NCBI GenBank assembly: GCA_023512835.1
Contig: CM042090.1
Coordinates: forward strand, 10,013,343 to 10,077,342
Length of the DNA stretch: 64,000 nt
From: Taxillus chinensis
Lineage: Eukaryota; Streptophyta; Magnoliopsida; Santalales; Loranthaceae
Reading direction: 5' to 3'
The notes under the pieces were generated by a model. The model saw only the letters and a list, made by a program, of their open reading frames with translations. It had not been told where the DNA came from and did not search any database. This document shows, one piece after another, positions 22,697-35,676 of the stretch. Each line of letters starts with the position of its first letter. The first letter of the stretch is position 1. Position numbers and translations under genes: made by a program.

Positions 22697-23485
22697 ACTC
22701 GTATTATATTTTTTTTCTTTTAAATCTTACAGGTAAAGTTTGTAAAACCCACATGGATCTAACACATGTCGCATCCCTATACTGGCTCGTATCGTAGTAT
22801 CAACAATAATGACCACCAGGTCTAAATATGTTGAGGGATAACCTAATGGATTTGGTCTTTGTATTGGACTAGTGACACCAGGTGCATCTTCTATGAGACC
22901 TTAAATTTTGTTTTCAATGAAGACCACTACCCCGCCATGGATTTCATTAATCGGATTGTTAGGTGTTGTTTGGTCGCAGGTTTTTTGTGAAAACATGGTC
23001 CTATGACAAAAAATTTTTGTTGGTACTTATTTTTCGAGTAAAATTTTATTTAAATCATTAAATAAAGTAATTATTTTTTAAAATAAAATTTATCTTTTTA
23101 TTTTCAAATAATATTAAATTTATTTTCATTTGCTTATACCTGAGAATCGGTTGGGGTTGGATTAATATTTGTCTAATAACAGCATGTGAATCATTAAACG
23201 ACACACACAATAAAAGGGTAAATATTGTAACGTTTAAGTCCTTGCAATTTTCTTTCTTGTTTGTGGTATATGACGTGTTTAATTAAGTTCGACTAAAATA
23301 GAACTTTGGTTCGAAAATTAAATTAATATTAGAAAATTAGTTACGATAAACTTTGGTTTCAGAAAAAAGTTCGATTTGAGAGAAATAAGACTTCGGTACG
23401 GAAAAAATAATATTTTCATTTGAGAAATAGAACTTCGGTTTGAGAAATAGTGTGATTTTTTGAACTGAATTAAATGTCATTGCAG
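22697..23485. other. Noncoding interval
   Basis: Mixed-composition sequence without a supported gene. 23290-23450 contains several degenerate copies of an (a/g)aactt(c/t)ggtt(c/t)g motif about 30-70 bases apart, suggesting a decayed local repeat. Confidence 0.35.
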
Positions 23486-23591
23486 TTTCCATCAAAGTTC
23501 ATTGTGATGAAGTAAGGGACGTCCTCCCTGCTACTGCAGCTATTTCCGCCATCAGGGCCAGGCACCTTTCACTCCACAAGCATCGAATAAG
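23486..23591 (+). pseudogene. Isolated exon-like segment, family unknown
   Basis: A 106-base open stretch has a cag acceptor at 23483-23485 and an AAG|GTACCA donor at 23591/23592. It reads SIKVHCDEVRDVLPATAAIS followed by AIRARHLSLHKHRIR without a stop and has protein-like composition, unlike its AT-rich surroundings. No neighbouring exons were found. It may be a captured or stranded exon. I do not recognise the protein. Confidence 0.25.
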
Positions 23592-23883
23592 GTACCACAC
23601 TGAACCATATAGATGAGTGTGGGTGAATGCACTGCCACATTGGTTATAAAGGGCACATCAGTAGTTTTTGTGGTAAGGGAAATGCTTGATGACAGTGTCT
23701 GTAAGGATACGTGTTTGAGATTCTGAGAGATAGCTCTATGATGAGATAGTTATTGGAGAAAATTAATATCATTATAGTAATGTACTCATTAAACGAAATA
23801 TTTTGATAATAATTGGACCCGATTTGAAGTCAGAGCCTCAAAATGGTATTTTTTATTATTTTTCAAAATTAATTAGCATAAAG

Positions 23884-26800
23884 TATAAAAGGGAAGGGAG
23901 AAACCCTAATCTCTAATTTCATTCACATTTTTACCTTTTTTGAAAGAGAAAGAGAGGAGAAGAGAGAGAAATCAAAGAGGCAAGTGGAATTGAGCGATCC
24001 AAACTCCAATTAACTGAATTTAAGGTAAGGGTCTGTGTTTTAAACTTTCTTTTACTTATGGTTTAGCATTTTGTAGTGATTAAATGCATGAAAGATGGTG
24101 AATTGTTGCATATGGGTGGAATGACCCATATACATGTGGGATGTTGATTTTGGTGATGTTAATGTGTTTTGAGTTATGGTATAGTACCTAGAACCTGATA
24201 AGAGGTGTTTGGGAATCAATAATTATGATTTTGGGACATGATATGTCGAAAATTTTGAGTTGCCGCAGTCAAATTCTGGGTTCATCAGCCGATTCTTGGT
24301 CAGTCACAGTTGATGGGGTGTTCTTGGGATCGTTGACTTGATCGATCATGGCCAGAGGATAGTTAGTTGCGACTGACAGAGCATGGGTGTTAATTCAGTA
24401 AATCAGTCGCGATTAGTGTGGGTCGGTCATGACTTACAGAGAGCAAAAAAGGATTTTTGATGAGATCAGTCGTGGTCGGTTTGGCATCTGTTGCGGCCAA
24501 CGGGGTGCTTTGGTATGCGAGTGCGGTGTTGATCTGCTGTGGCCAAGATGGGGTCTGCCGCAGCCGATCATGAGTGTTGAGCCTATTTGCTCTATTTTGA
24601 ATGTTGTTTGGCCTGGGTTGAGTCCCAAAGGATTCTAAATGCGTCTGAGTGGCCTTGAGTACGTAATTTGAGACTGAGAGTCTATGATTGAGTGCATGGT
24701 TTGGGACTGAGAGTCTATGGGATTGCATTCCATTTTTTTTTGGGAGGGTATGTTTGTACTATTTAGGATATGCATGTGATGTCATGAGTTAATTGTAGTG
24801 TTGCATGTGACGTTATAATGCACGAGATGCCTTCTCATGCTAGAAACATGAGATGTCATGTCATGAGGGAGGCATAAGATATCATTAGTTAAGCATGAGA
24901 TGCTATTGGCATGAAATGTCATATGCTTTATTTGATGCTTTTAAGTGTTTTGTATGAGATAAGTATGTGCCTGTGAGGTTAGTTATGGTGCAAACCTGTT
25001 AAGTTAAACGTGATTATATGGGTTAAATGTGATGATGTGATTATGTGGGTTTGATGTGATGATGTAGTTATGTGGGTTCGATGTGATGATGTGGTTATGT
25101 GGGTTAGATGTGACACTACACGAGCACATGCTTACACTATATGTATTGTCACGCCCTCAAATCCCGAGAGGACTGGAACTAAGAGTGTGACTTTCCCATG
25201 CCCGCACCCGAAGGGTCAAGGGATTGGTAACTAGCACCGACATGGACTATACAACGGGTGCTGTCCGAGATATACCTGTACAATCATACATCAGGGGTAT
25301 TCCTGTACATTCCCACATGCTATGAAGTTAAGGAAAAATAATTTATTAATAACAGAGTCATGCTAAAAATCCAATACAATTTTTACGGACCTTTGTCCGG
25401 ATATTCAAATAATAAAACCAATCGCCTTACAAAATTATTAAACCAAGTTATGACAAAATATAAAATAAATCACAACCAACGTCGGACCAGCCTCTAGCGA
25501 ACGAGACGATACCTGAAATATGTCAACAAAGTAGGGGTGAGCACAATGCCCAGTAGGTGATCTCCATCTCCTCACCATCCTATAACATGAAATCCTAGAT
25601 CTACATGATCGGTGTATGATTGTGCTAATGCAGTATCCTATTCTATCACAAAATATAACATCACACACATTACATCTCATTCATTAAAGGTTCGCACCGG
25701 CAATTCACCCATTCACAGAATTCCTGCTACCAACTCCAAGAATCCCAGTCACTACCAGAGTCATATGTGGGACCTGTGGTGTCCCCAACGACAACCTGCC
25801 ACATATGGGACCTAGGTTAACCAGCCACATAGGGGACCTGCGGCCTCTTGCCAGCCCTATGTGGGACCTACGATTAATCCAACAAGCTCCACCACCAATT
25901 CCACGTACAATCAATAAATAGATATTCCAACAGTCAAAATTCAATACAACAGTCTTACAAAATATTTAATTCATAAATCCAGTACTAACTACAAATAATA
26001 TATATAAATATGCAATATATATATATATACACACACAATTAATATTAAGACACAATATTATTCTTAATGTTAGATTAATAGTATCAAGCCAAATAATAAT
26101 AGTGTGCCACAATTGACAAGTATAATACCAACAATTAATAGCAGGCCCAAACAATAAATCTATTTAAAGTGCCCAACAATTAACTTCAAATCACAGATGA
26201 AATTTATAGTCAATTATTAAGAAGCAAATTTTATAATTACATCCTAAATAATTAACAGATCATAGGTAGAAGTATCCGGAAGGCCAGAGGGGACAGGGCC
26301 GGTCCAGACCGGCCCAGCACTGCCAGCCCACTAGGGCTGGCGTCCAGGCGCGTGGGGGCGGCACCTTTTTCCATCATATTCGCGCGGCGCCCTCTTGCCC
26401 ATACGAAACCAGGCGTGCTCCAATAACAACATTAGCATATGACGTTAATTAAGAGGAAGAAAAGGTGATATAAGAAAAGTAGTTAGATAAATAAATAAAT
26501 AAAAGGTGCAATCGACCTGGTACTCAACTGCTCGATTTCAGAATTTGAGCAAAGAGAAAAAGAATGAGGGAGGGCCGATGGAAACTAGTAAATTTTAAAC
26601 AAAGTTACTTTTCTTTTAAATACCTTAAAAAAATTGTATAAACTGGAAGTCGTGAATAGCAAATTCACGACCATGGGTATTCACGAAAATTGTGTGAAAC
26701 CGGTAAACTTAAAACAAAGATTATATTATATATATATATATATAAGCGATCGACAAAATCACACACAGCTTCACAGAATATATATTTTTCCCTATCATAT

Positions 26801-27813
26801 CATTAAAATTGAACATGTATTTCTCTCTAATAGTTTGCGTTTATGAAATAGACGGCGAAGAATCTAGAGTCACCTACCTGAATCGAAGGATCGAATGATC
26901 AATAGAACATGACGGCTTCAAACCCATTCTTCTCCCTTACCAAGCTCCGCGCACCCCGAATGGAAGGTAGGGTTTCAGTTCTAGGTTCCCCCTTTTATAG
27001 TATCTATTATTAAATTTAATAATAATAATAGGATTAATAATAATAGTAGTGCATTTAATAATTATAATAATTAATCGAAAGTATTAAAGTAATTATATAA
27101 ATAATAATAACCTTATAATAGTAAAGTCTAATATTAAAATACTTACATTAATAATAATAATAGCCAACAATAATTATTATAGTAATAGCTCAAATACTTA
27201 AACAATAATATTAACGTCCTAATAATAGTAAACTCAGAATATTAAAATAATTATAATAATAATGACATGGTAATAAACTCAAGGTATTAAAATAATAATA
27301 ATAACTCAAAACGCTCACGCTAAGGCAACGCTTCCGAATAGATATTTTTCACTCTATTAAGGGCTAACTTCAACCTCACACGGGTACGGGTCTTTACATG
27401 TATGGATAAAGTATGAGTTGGGATGTGTCGGAGAGATAATTCTCACTGAGCTATGGTTACTCACTCTTCTTGTTATGTGTTTGTCTTCTTTGTTCCAGGT
27501 GGCTATAGGAGCTAGAAGGTTCACCCGAGGTAGAGACTTTATATTTGTTTTCCTTTGACTTTCTTATTTGGGCCGATTGTCATAACATGATGTGATCTTG
27601 TGAGAAAAGAATTATGCATACTCCTTACTTGAAATGAGATTTATGTTGGTGTGTTATTTGTATATGTTTGGTATGAGGATCTGGTAAGGACGACACCTGT
27701 GTTAAGGTTCCTTTTCTGGTATTTTCATCAATCCTTTGTCCATTGGGTGCGAGCATAGAGATTCACTAACCGAGTAACCGGTTTATGCGGGGTCAGAAAT
27801 TTGGGGCATGACA
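23884..27813 (+). mobile_element. Older LTR-like sequence interrupted by a nested LTR (boundaries partly inferred)
   Basis: From a TATA-like TATAAAA (23884-23890) the sequence runs through a purine-rich leader with a GGTAAGG donor-like site near 24025, then a G/T-rich zone. After the insertion at 25147-27398 it resumes, ending GGGGTCAGAAATTTGGGGCA then TGACA at 27813. That end looks like a Ty3-type LTR 3' end, and gtatcgctgcc just after it weakly recalls a GGTATCAGAGCC primer-binding site. The left boundary was not found, so the call is tentative. Its continuity across the nested element is supported by that element's target duplication. Confidence 0.4.
25147..27398 (+). mobile_element. Nested 2.25-kb apparent solo LTR with 5-bp target duplication
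   Basis: The element starts TGTCACGCCCTCAAATCCCG and ends CACGGGTACGGGTCTTTACA, so it has TG...CA ends. The perfect 5-bp repeat TGTAT lies immediately outside both (25142-25146 and 27399-27403), as expected for LTR-retrotransposon integration. No gag, protease, reverse transcriptase or integrase similarity is present inside, and I saw no second internal copy of the ends. It therefore reads as a single LTR left after recombination. A short TATA-like site (CCCTTTTATAGTATC) lies near 26988. The interior includes a (TA)n run near 26730 and AAT-rich trinucleotide stretches from 27000 to 27300. Confidence 0.75.
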
Positions 27814-28655
27814 GTATCGCTGCCGACGATGCACCACTCAAAAATACACCTGAACAGTTAGTTGTTAGCAACCCCTATGGCCATAGCGTCATCGCTCCTG
27901 AAATCAGGCTCTAATTCCAATGGAATCACCCGATCAAAAATATTAATTGGAAAAACAAATATGGGATTGGATATATTGTTTTGCTACCAACATGTGTGCG
28001 TATATCTAACTTTACGTGTTGGATAACGATTGACGAGCTATTATTTGGCCATTAACAGTTTGACCAACCCATAGGGGTACTCTTTGCTTTGTTATCTAAA
28101 CCTACTAAAAAAATTTCCAAACTGTTATAGGATCCAATTTAAAAAGTACAATATTTTAAACCTAGTCATACCAAATGAAATTTATTTTTTAAAATCAAAA
28201 TTCAAACTCAAACTTTAATAAAATAAAAACCTTATAAGAGTGACAAAGGTTGTATTCCAATTCAATATCGACGCACACTACAGGATATGCTGCTCGATTA
28301 TGACCACATCGAATTTTTTTTGATATTATGAAATACTTTGTTGGAAACAACTAGATATCACTTGTTATTGTTATGATCAAGATAAAGCACAGACACTCAT
28401 GTGTTATAATATTAATTATTCACTTTGAGCTCATAACAGTTTTAATGACTTCAAAATATATTGTGATAAGAAATTAAAATGCAAAACTGAATACATATCA
28501 AATACCCCTAAAGTTGTGGATCTAGATAGCAACATGAGCACGGAAGGAGAAAGATGGGTAGAATGAGGCGAACTTTTACCATATACATAAAGGGTACATT
28601 CGTAAAAACAAATCCGCTAATAAAGACAGACGCAGTCAAAACCGAGATAGCGATT

Positions 28656-28687
<32 letters not shown>

Positions 28688-29243
28688 AAATCTCAAGGCA
28701 CTCTTCAATCAATTATTCTTACTAATAATATCATTTTATTGCACGTCCAACTAACAGACCCAAACAACAATATTAATGTCACAACATAATAAAGTAATAA
28801 AAAGGTTGATGGATAAGAACATGATTAAACATTTGAGTTAGGTATTTATGGCATATGAGCATATAACGCACGTAATAATATATATCAATCAAAAGGAGGT
28901 CACTTTTTTTATAAGAAAAATAGTATAATTAATAACAATATTTGTATGAACATAATCATATACGTTTGACTTAAAGTTAGCCCTTTTTGTTCGATACGTA
29001 ATTATAAAAGTTAAATTATTTTAAGCACCACAGTTACATAATTAAATAATTAAATATCATTATTATAAATTTTAATCATAGTTACAGGAGATGTGACATG
29101 TCCGCCTAGGTCGTGTTAAGGTGCCGTTTCACATCATGTACATTTATTTTCACTGTAAAATACATGCGGTACACTGTAAGGTCTTTAAAAAGTAATCAAT
29201 CTGAGGGGTGGGTGGGGTGGGAGGCATTGAATAGATGGCCAGC

Positions 29244-29280
<37 letters not shown>

Positions 29281-29471
29281 GGGTCGGATGAAATTGCTTC
29301 TAGATTCTGTGAATATCTCCCACCAAGCATCCTCTGCCGACCCAGTCGACCTCTCCCAATACTCCAAAGTACAGAAGGGCAAGCTCTCCCACATTCACTG
29401 ACCTCTCTCTCTTTCTCTCTCATTGAACAAAGGGGTAGCGGTGGGGGGTTGAGATTTGAGAGAGCAATACT
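27814..29471. other. Intergenic DNA and presumed CYP90C1 promoter
   Basis: No gene is supported. Two (TA)n runs lie at about 28655-28682 and 29246-29276. The last 150 bases before the start codon are C/T-rich (ACCTCTCTCTCTTTCTCTCT), as in many plant 5' leaders. Confidence 0.45.
29246..29276. repeat. (AT)n microsatellite upstream of CYP90C1
   Basis: Uninterrupted AT dinucleotide run of about 30 bases, about 200 bases before the start codon, where a core promoter would lie. Confidence 0.9.
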
Positions 29472-32400
29472 ATGGAAAGCGTATTGAGATTTTGGGTGTT
29501 GACGGGCTTTTTGGCGGTTGGGTTTTGGTACTTTTTGTTTAAGCTGCTGCAGCAGAAGAAAAAGATGAAGAAGACTGGTAGTTTCGGGGTGATTCCCAAA
29601 GGAGGTTCAGTCTGGCCTTTCATAGGAGAGACTCTGGACTTCATTGCCTGCGCTTACACCTCCCCTGTTCGCTTCATGGAGACGCGCAAGTCCTTGTGAG
29701 TTGTTGACCCATCTCTCCCTCTCTCCCTTTATCAGCCAGCTGCTCAGTTTCCTCCACCTTTTCTTTTCTTCTCCAATTTAATTTTTATTTTTTTAGCCTT
29801 TTTTTTTTGGAAAGAAATGAATTTACGTAAGAAGGAACTCATTCAAAAGTTTGTGAGTGGGTAGGTATCATTTGAACTTTATTATTTTTAACCTACCATA
29901 GTTTAAAATTGTTTTCCCTAGATGGCTAGATAATTTTTTTTCATGAAAAAAATATACAATAGCGAATTGTTTGCTGAAAACTGATTATTATTTAGTGAGG
30001 AAATGGTGTAATTGATGGAAGAACATGCATTATTATTATTATATATCAACTTTGTAAAATTTAATAATTTGATCGTACCAAAAATAATTACTTAATGGGC
30101 TGTTGGGATCTGTTTTGAAAAGTCAACCATCATCATATATATATATTTAAGATATACATGGATTAGGTATTGTCAGATTTAAATGTCCTTAGTGAGGTGG
30201 AATTATGAGCTACGATTTTATAACATTCTTTGACAATCACTTTGCCTTGATTCTACGGGCTAGTTGACAGTTAAAAAGAAACATCTGAAGTCATAGCACC
30301 TGAGTACGCCCCTGACAGTTTATATGTGGGGTGAAAAAAAAACTTTATATTCATTAAAGTTTTATTTTTTATTTTTACATTTTTTTAATACTATATTATT
30401 ATTTTCTATATAAGATTGTAAATAATAAAATTTTAGCTTTTGTAGAAAATTATTTTTTTATTAAAATTTAAAGATAGTAATGACTAATTTAATATCAAAA
30501 CTTATTTTAATTATGTTTATATGTGAAAGTATATATGTCAAAATTTAAAACATATCTTTCGTTAAAGCACGGAGAAGTGACAACCAAAAAAATCTCAAAT
30601 ATAACATACCGATAATGAAATTTTAATGTCATAAAAAAAACTCTAAAATTCAGCCCAAACCATCCCTTTTTATTATAATTTTATAAAAATATCCTTTTAT
30701 AAAATCCATTTATTACTCTCTCTCTTTTTGGTATTCTAATTTAATTATTAATATAAACATTTTTGTGAGAAATCATGAAAGGGTTGAATGAAGACAATTT
30801 AGGATTGCCTAAACAAAATGTACATAAATACTTAATGTTAAAGAAGTAGTAGTTTCATGCTACTTGTCAGTATTAATTTGTTGAACTCTTCCATGTATTA
30901 CAAATAAGGAGTAAGTTTTTGTTTGCATCGGTTAGGTAAGATTTTGCCAATGGAACCTCTGTATGCATGAACATTTATCTAAATCGATTGAAAAAAAAAA
31001 ACAAAAAAGGGTATGTGATATATGACTAGTATGTGTTCATGGAGTGTGTTGCAGGCACGGTAAGGTGTTTAAGACCCATATAATGGGGGCACAAGTGATA
31101 GCGTCTACGGACGCAGACGTGAACAGGGCCATCATGCACGACCACGGGAACGCCCTCGTCCCGGCCTACCCCAAATCCGTCAGAGATCTAATGGGGCAAT
31201 CCTCCATCCTCCAAGTCAATGGACCCCCACACACTCGACTCCACTCCCTCATCCTTCGCTTCCTCCGATCCCCACGGTTCAAATCTCGCATCACCGCCCG
31301 CATCCAAGGCTCCATCCAACTCTCCCTCTCAGCATGGCTCCACCATCGCCCTGTCTACGTCCAAGACCTCACCAAACAGGTCCCCCTTCCCTCTCCCTCT
31401 CTCGCTCTCTTTCTCTACAAATTAACCTGCATCCCAAGTCAAAAGGACATATGTACCGACCTCTGTTCATATCAACTGTTATAGGGTCCATGAAAGGTGT
31501 ATAGACAAATTAAAATAAGCACCAAACATGTCTATTTCCCTTCCCCCTCTGTGTCTTTCTTGACAAACCCACCTCACCAACTGTTCTATCGAGCTTTATG
31601 GGGTCCATGAAAGATGTATAGGCAATTTAAAATAAGTTGTTTGTAACAGTAGTTGATCAGTTGTGGTCTGTACTTAGCCAACTCGGTCAATTCTAAGTTT
31701 TGTTTCATTTGTTTATTTTAGATTACATTTGAAGTGCTGGCTAGTGTGTTGATGAGCATGGGTCCGGGTGAAGAGCTGGATTTTCTGAAGAGGGAGTTTA
31801 GCGAATTCATCAAGGCCTTGATCTGCATACCCATTAATTTTCCCGGAACCAGACTTTATAAATCACTAAAGGTAAGCCTATTATGAGACCCTGTTGTGTT
31901 CATATTGGACGTCTGGATAATATTATACGTGAAAGTCTAATCTAACAAATTAAAAAAATCCGATCATATTTTAATGTTGGAACTCCATTACGGATCAAAA
32001 TATTATCAAAAACAAAAAAAAACTCAAAACCCATCTTCTTTAGCCGTTTCTGATTGGTGTGACACTGACAGGGCTAAAGCTTGGCATGTGTGTGTATCGA
32101 GGCTTGACCAAATATGATTTTAATATATTTATTCAAAAAGCTACTTTTGTAGCTCTTTGTTACAGCTAGCTACCTAGCTATCATCTATGTTGATGACGTC
32201 TCTTTTTGTGTCTCATGCATGTGTAGGCTAGGGAGAGCTTGCTGAAAATGGTAAGAAAAGTGGTGGCGGAGAGAAAGCTGGCGGTGGGGGAGATGGCAGA
32301 GGAGGAGAGAGGTCCACCCATTGATGTTGTGGATGCGCTGCTGCGAGACGCAGCCGATCACACTGGGACTGGGTCGCACCATAAGCAGCAGCTGTTGGAT

Positions 32401-34012
32401 TCTATCAGCAGCAATATTGTAGAGATGATGATCCCGGGCGAGGAGACCGTGCCCATGGCTATGACCCTGGCCGTCAAATTTCTAAGCGACTGTCCTGTCG
32501 CTCTAAACAAGCTTGTGGTAAGTCCACGTGTCACCAGCTTTGGTCTCTCTAATCTAATCTAACGGTCCATATTTTCTGCCTTTTCCTCTTTTATTTTTGG
32601 GTTATTTCACTTATTTGTGTTCTGTATTGCCTTAGTCAAGAACCGTAGGGTAGGGTCAACCCCTGTTGGTGTTGGCAGAAAGAAATTTAGATGCTCACGT
32701 ATTTGATTGATCCAAACCAATCAGTAACATGTTTAACTTGTGAACTTTAACATATCTATATATATAAAGTGTGTGTGTTTGTTTATATTGTATTTATATT
32801 TCTTAATGTCGTATTCATACTATTTAAGCTGTGATGCAAATTATTTGTGCAGGAGGAGAACATGGAATTGAAGAAGCGAAAGGTTGAGTCCCACGAAGAC
32901 TACAGCTGGACTGACTATATGTCATTGTCGTTTACGCAAAATGTGAGTGCATTAATACTTAAATCAAGAAAGGAAATAATTGTATAATTTCCAAGGAGTA
33001 GTTCCTATTTGTTTCAATTTTTTTACCATTTTTTTTTCTCTTTGAGGAGCTCTAAATTGTAATTTTTTATTATTTGTAATTAGGTGATCAACGAAACGCT
33101 ACGAATGGGAAATATTATCAATGCAGTGTGGAGGAAAGCTACAAAGGACACCGAAATAAAAGGTCCTTTTCAATTATTCCCCGCTCAACAATAGGATTTT
33201 ATGTTAACATTACTGATAGTTGTAGTTTATAATATGATCATTTCTCACTGTAGTATTAGTATTATTGTTATAGGTCAACAAATTTTTGATTACGGGTTTA
33301 TATATGCTGCATGTCATTGGTAACGTGAAGATGCATGGGAGTTGTATATATGCGCAGGTCATTTGATACCAGAAGGATGGGTAGTGTTGGCGTCAATTAG
33401 CTCTGTTCACATGGACCAGGAGATTTACGCAAACCCTCATAAATTTGACCCCTGGAGATGGGATGTGGGTGCCCTTGCTTTACCTAGCTAATTAACACCA
33501 AGATGTTACAATTAATTATATATTTCTGGTTTTCAAATTAATTGATGGAAACTAAATAACTGGACACAGGGAGCTGCTGCCAGTAACAACAACAGTAGCT
33601 TTACACCTTTCGGGGGTGGCCAGAGGCTGTGCCCGGGTTGGGAACTTGCAAGGCTTGAAATCTCAATCTTCCTTCACCAGCTCGTCACCACTTACAGGTT
33701 GGTATCAACTTGATTGGATCAAGCTTTTGTCATCATGAAAAATATAACATCGATCGCGTATACTAGCTAAGATATAACTGTTTTTGTCCCGCCTTGGGCG
33801 ATTCCAAATGCTGCATTGGAGTGACGTCGTTTCGTTTTATCCCCCATTTTGCCCATTTTATGCGTTTGTGTGGTTTGTGGTTGACTGGTTGTGGTTTTCA
33901 ATTGTGCAGATGGGTGGCAGAAGAGGATGAAATTGTCTATTTTCCGACTGTCAAACTGAAGAGAAAGCTGCCCATCACCGTCACTCCCCTTCAAAGAGCT
34001 AGCATGACATGA
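29472..34012 (+). CDS. CYP90C1: Cytochrome P450 CYP90C1 (ROTUNDIFOLIA3), brassinosteroid C-23 hydroxylase
   Basis: Nine exons join in frame to 498 residues: 29472-29695, 31055-31379, 31722-31871, 32227-32517, 32853-32942, 33084-33162, 33358-33464, 33570-33697 and 33910-34012. Features in order are an N-terminal membrane anchor (residues 6-25), [10 protein letters not shown], an I-helix stretch [20 protein letters not shown], the K-helix ETLR and the PERF-region FDPWRW. The haem loop is [10 protein letters not shown] with ligand Cys443. The I-helix, [18 protein letters not shown] and [14 protein letters not shown] agree with ROT3/CYP90C1 rather than CYP90D1, which lacks this EET pattern. The family hydroxylates C-23 of 3-epi-6-deoxocathasterone and related brassinosteroid precursors at the endoplasmic reticulum. 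All motifs are intact. Intron 1 is long (1.36 kb) and AT-rich. Confidence 0.93.
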
Positions 34013-34042
34013 GTGCTCGACATATAAATAAAATATTTAATT

Positions 34043-34095
34043 GTGTGTGTGTGTGTGTGTGTGTGTGAGGGAGAGGGAGAGAGGAAGAGAAAGAA
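34043..34095. repeat. Compound (GT)n/(GA)n microsatellite
   Basis: A GT run of about 24 bases followed by imperfect GA-rich sequence, in the presumed CYP90C1 3' UTR. Confidence 0.85.
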
Positions 34096-34700
34096 AAAAA
34101 GAAGTGTGCTACACATGAAATTGAGTGGGGCTCAGTTGAATTCTTTAAAAATATGAATAGATCTCAGTTTCATGTGTCGTGACGTGTGTATGCATAGCTA
34201 TGCAACCCACCCGGTCGATGACAGTCAACACCGAACCCGAACAGACTCATGTTATGCTAGTAAGGCTTTGAAAGACCCAAAATTTTTATGGGCTACTCTC
34301 ACTCGAAAAAGGCCCAAGGCGCTATTATGAGCACGGACCATTTGATTTTTAAATATTCATATGTTACATTTGAATGAAACTTTAATCCTAAACCCTAAAC
34401 TTTAATCTAACTATTGAATGAAAAGCTAATAATCAGGATCCTATTGCGTTCATTGCTCTCCTTTTTTAGTTAGTATTATTATATGTGTACACAGAAAATT
34501 GTTAACTTGCAAAGGCGAGGTATGTAAGTAACTTCGAAATTAGTGTTTCATTCGACTATAATAGTAGTATTATAGCATATTAATAGTTAAATAAATTTTT
34601 TATTTCAAACGTTGATCTCGGATCAAATTAAAGTTACTTATTTTCAGATATATGATTGTTTAATTTCACGTGTTAGTAGCATTACAATGCATATACAAAC

Positions 34701-34702
<2 letters not shown>

Positions 34703-34744
<42 letters not shown>
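34703..34744. repeat. (AT)n microsatellite
   Basis: Uninterrupted AT dinucleotide run of about 42 bases. Confidence 0.9.
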
Positions 34745-34746
<2 letters not shown>

Positions 34747-35602
34747 TTATGTTACGATTCAATTGTGTGATTTTTTAGTCTTGGTTATTAGATGTAAAAT
34801 TATTGTTTAGATTATTGTTTTATTTAACTCATTGTTTATGATAAAACTAAGTATGTTTAGAGATGTCAAGGGAACGGATTTGGAACCAATCAAACCTATT
34901 TCGAATCTATCTCATACAAGGAAAATTGATCTCAAATACAATTAAGTCAATTTTAAATATATTCCAATAGGATCGAAGCGAGATAGATACTTGGCATGAT
35001 CCTCAATATTACCATTTATATACACATTATAACAGGCTTGGGATGGGCCATATCTATTCCGAACTTGTCTTAAATTTATGACAGATAAGACAAATTTGTT
35101 TTAAATTTAGTTAAAACAAATTCCAAATCCATCCAATTATGGGCAGGGCTAGATGGGTTATTCCTAATTGTATTTTGAGACGCAAGATTAAAAAATATCA
35201 AATTACATGTTTTTTAGTAATATATATATATTAGAGCCTGTCACTACGATACTAATAGTGACGCTTTATATATGTTATTATATTATAATTTAATTTATTT
35301 ATATATATATGTAACGTTGATATATAGTATAAACGACTACTCACGGAAGGGTATCAGAGATGGCTCTGTTATTATATATAGATCTTAATTACTAGTGGTG
35401 GACGAGAATATTAATTTGGCTATATATAGATTTTAATTATTGAGATGGCTAGTGTTTAAATTATATATAATTTAAACAATTATATATATAATTATCTCAA
35501 TACTCTAATTTAAAACAAAGCCAATATTATAATTCTCCGCCCCAGTCTATATTAAAATGGAAGAGTCACAATTATTCCGTTTCTCCATTTGAATATTGCT
35601 TT

Positions 35603-35605
<3 letters not shown>

Positions 35606-35670
<65 letters not shown>
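35606..35670. repeat. Long (AT)n microsatellite
   Basis: About 64 bases of uninterrupted AT, the longest dinucleotide run in the window. Confidence 0.95.

Positions 35671-35676
<6 letters not shown>

Noticed and set aside
24390..24728. Overlapping open frames on both strands near 24.5 kb
   Set aside because: They fall in the G/T-rich part of an LTR-like sequence, show no family similarity, and overlap on both strands.
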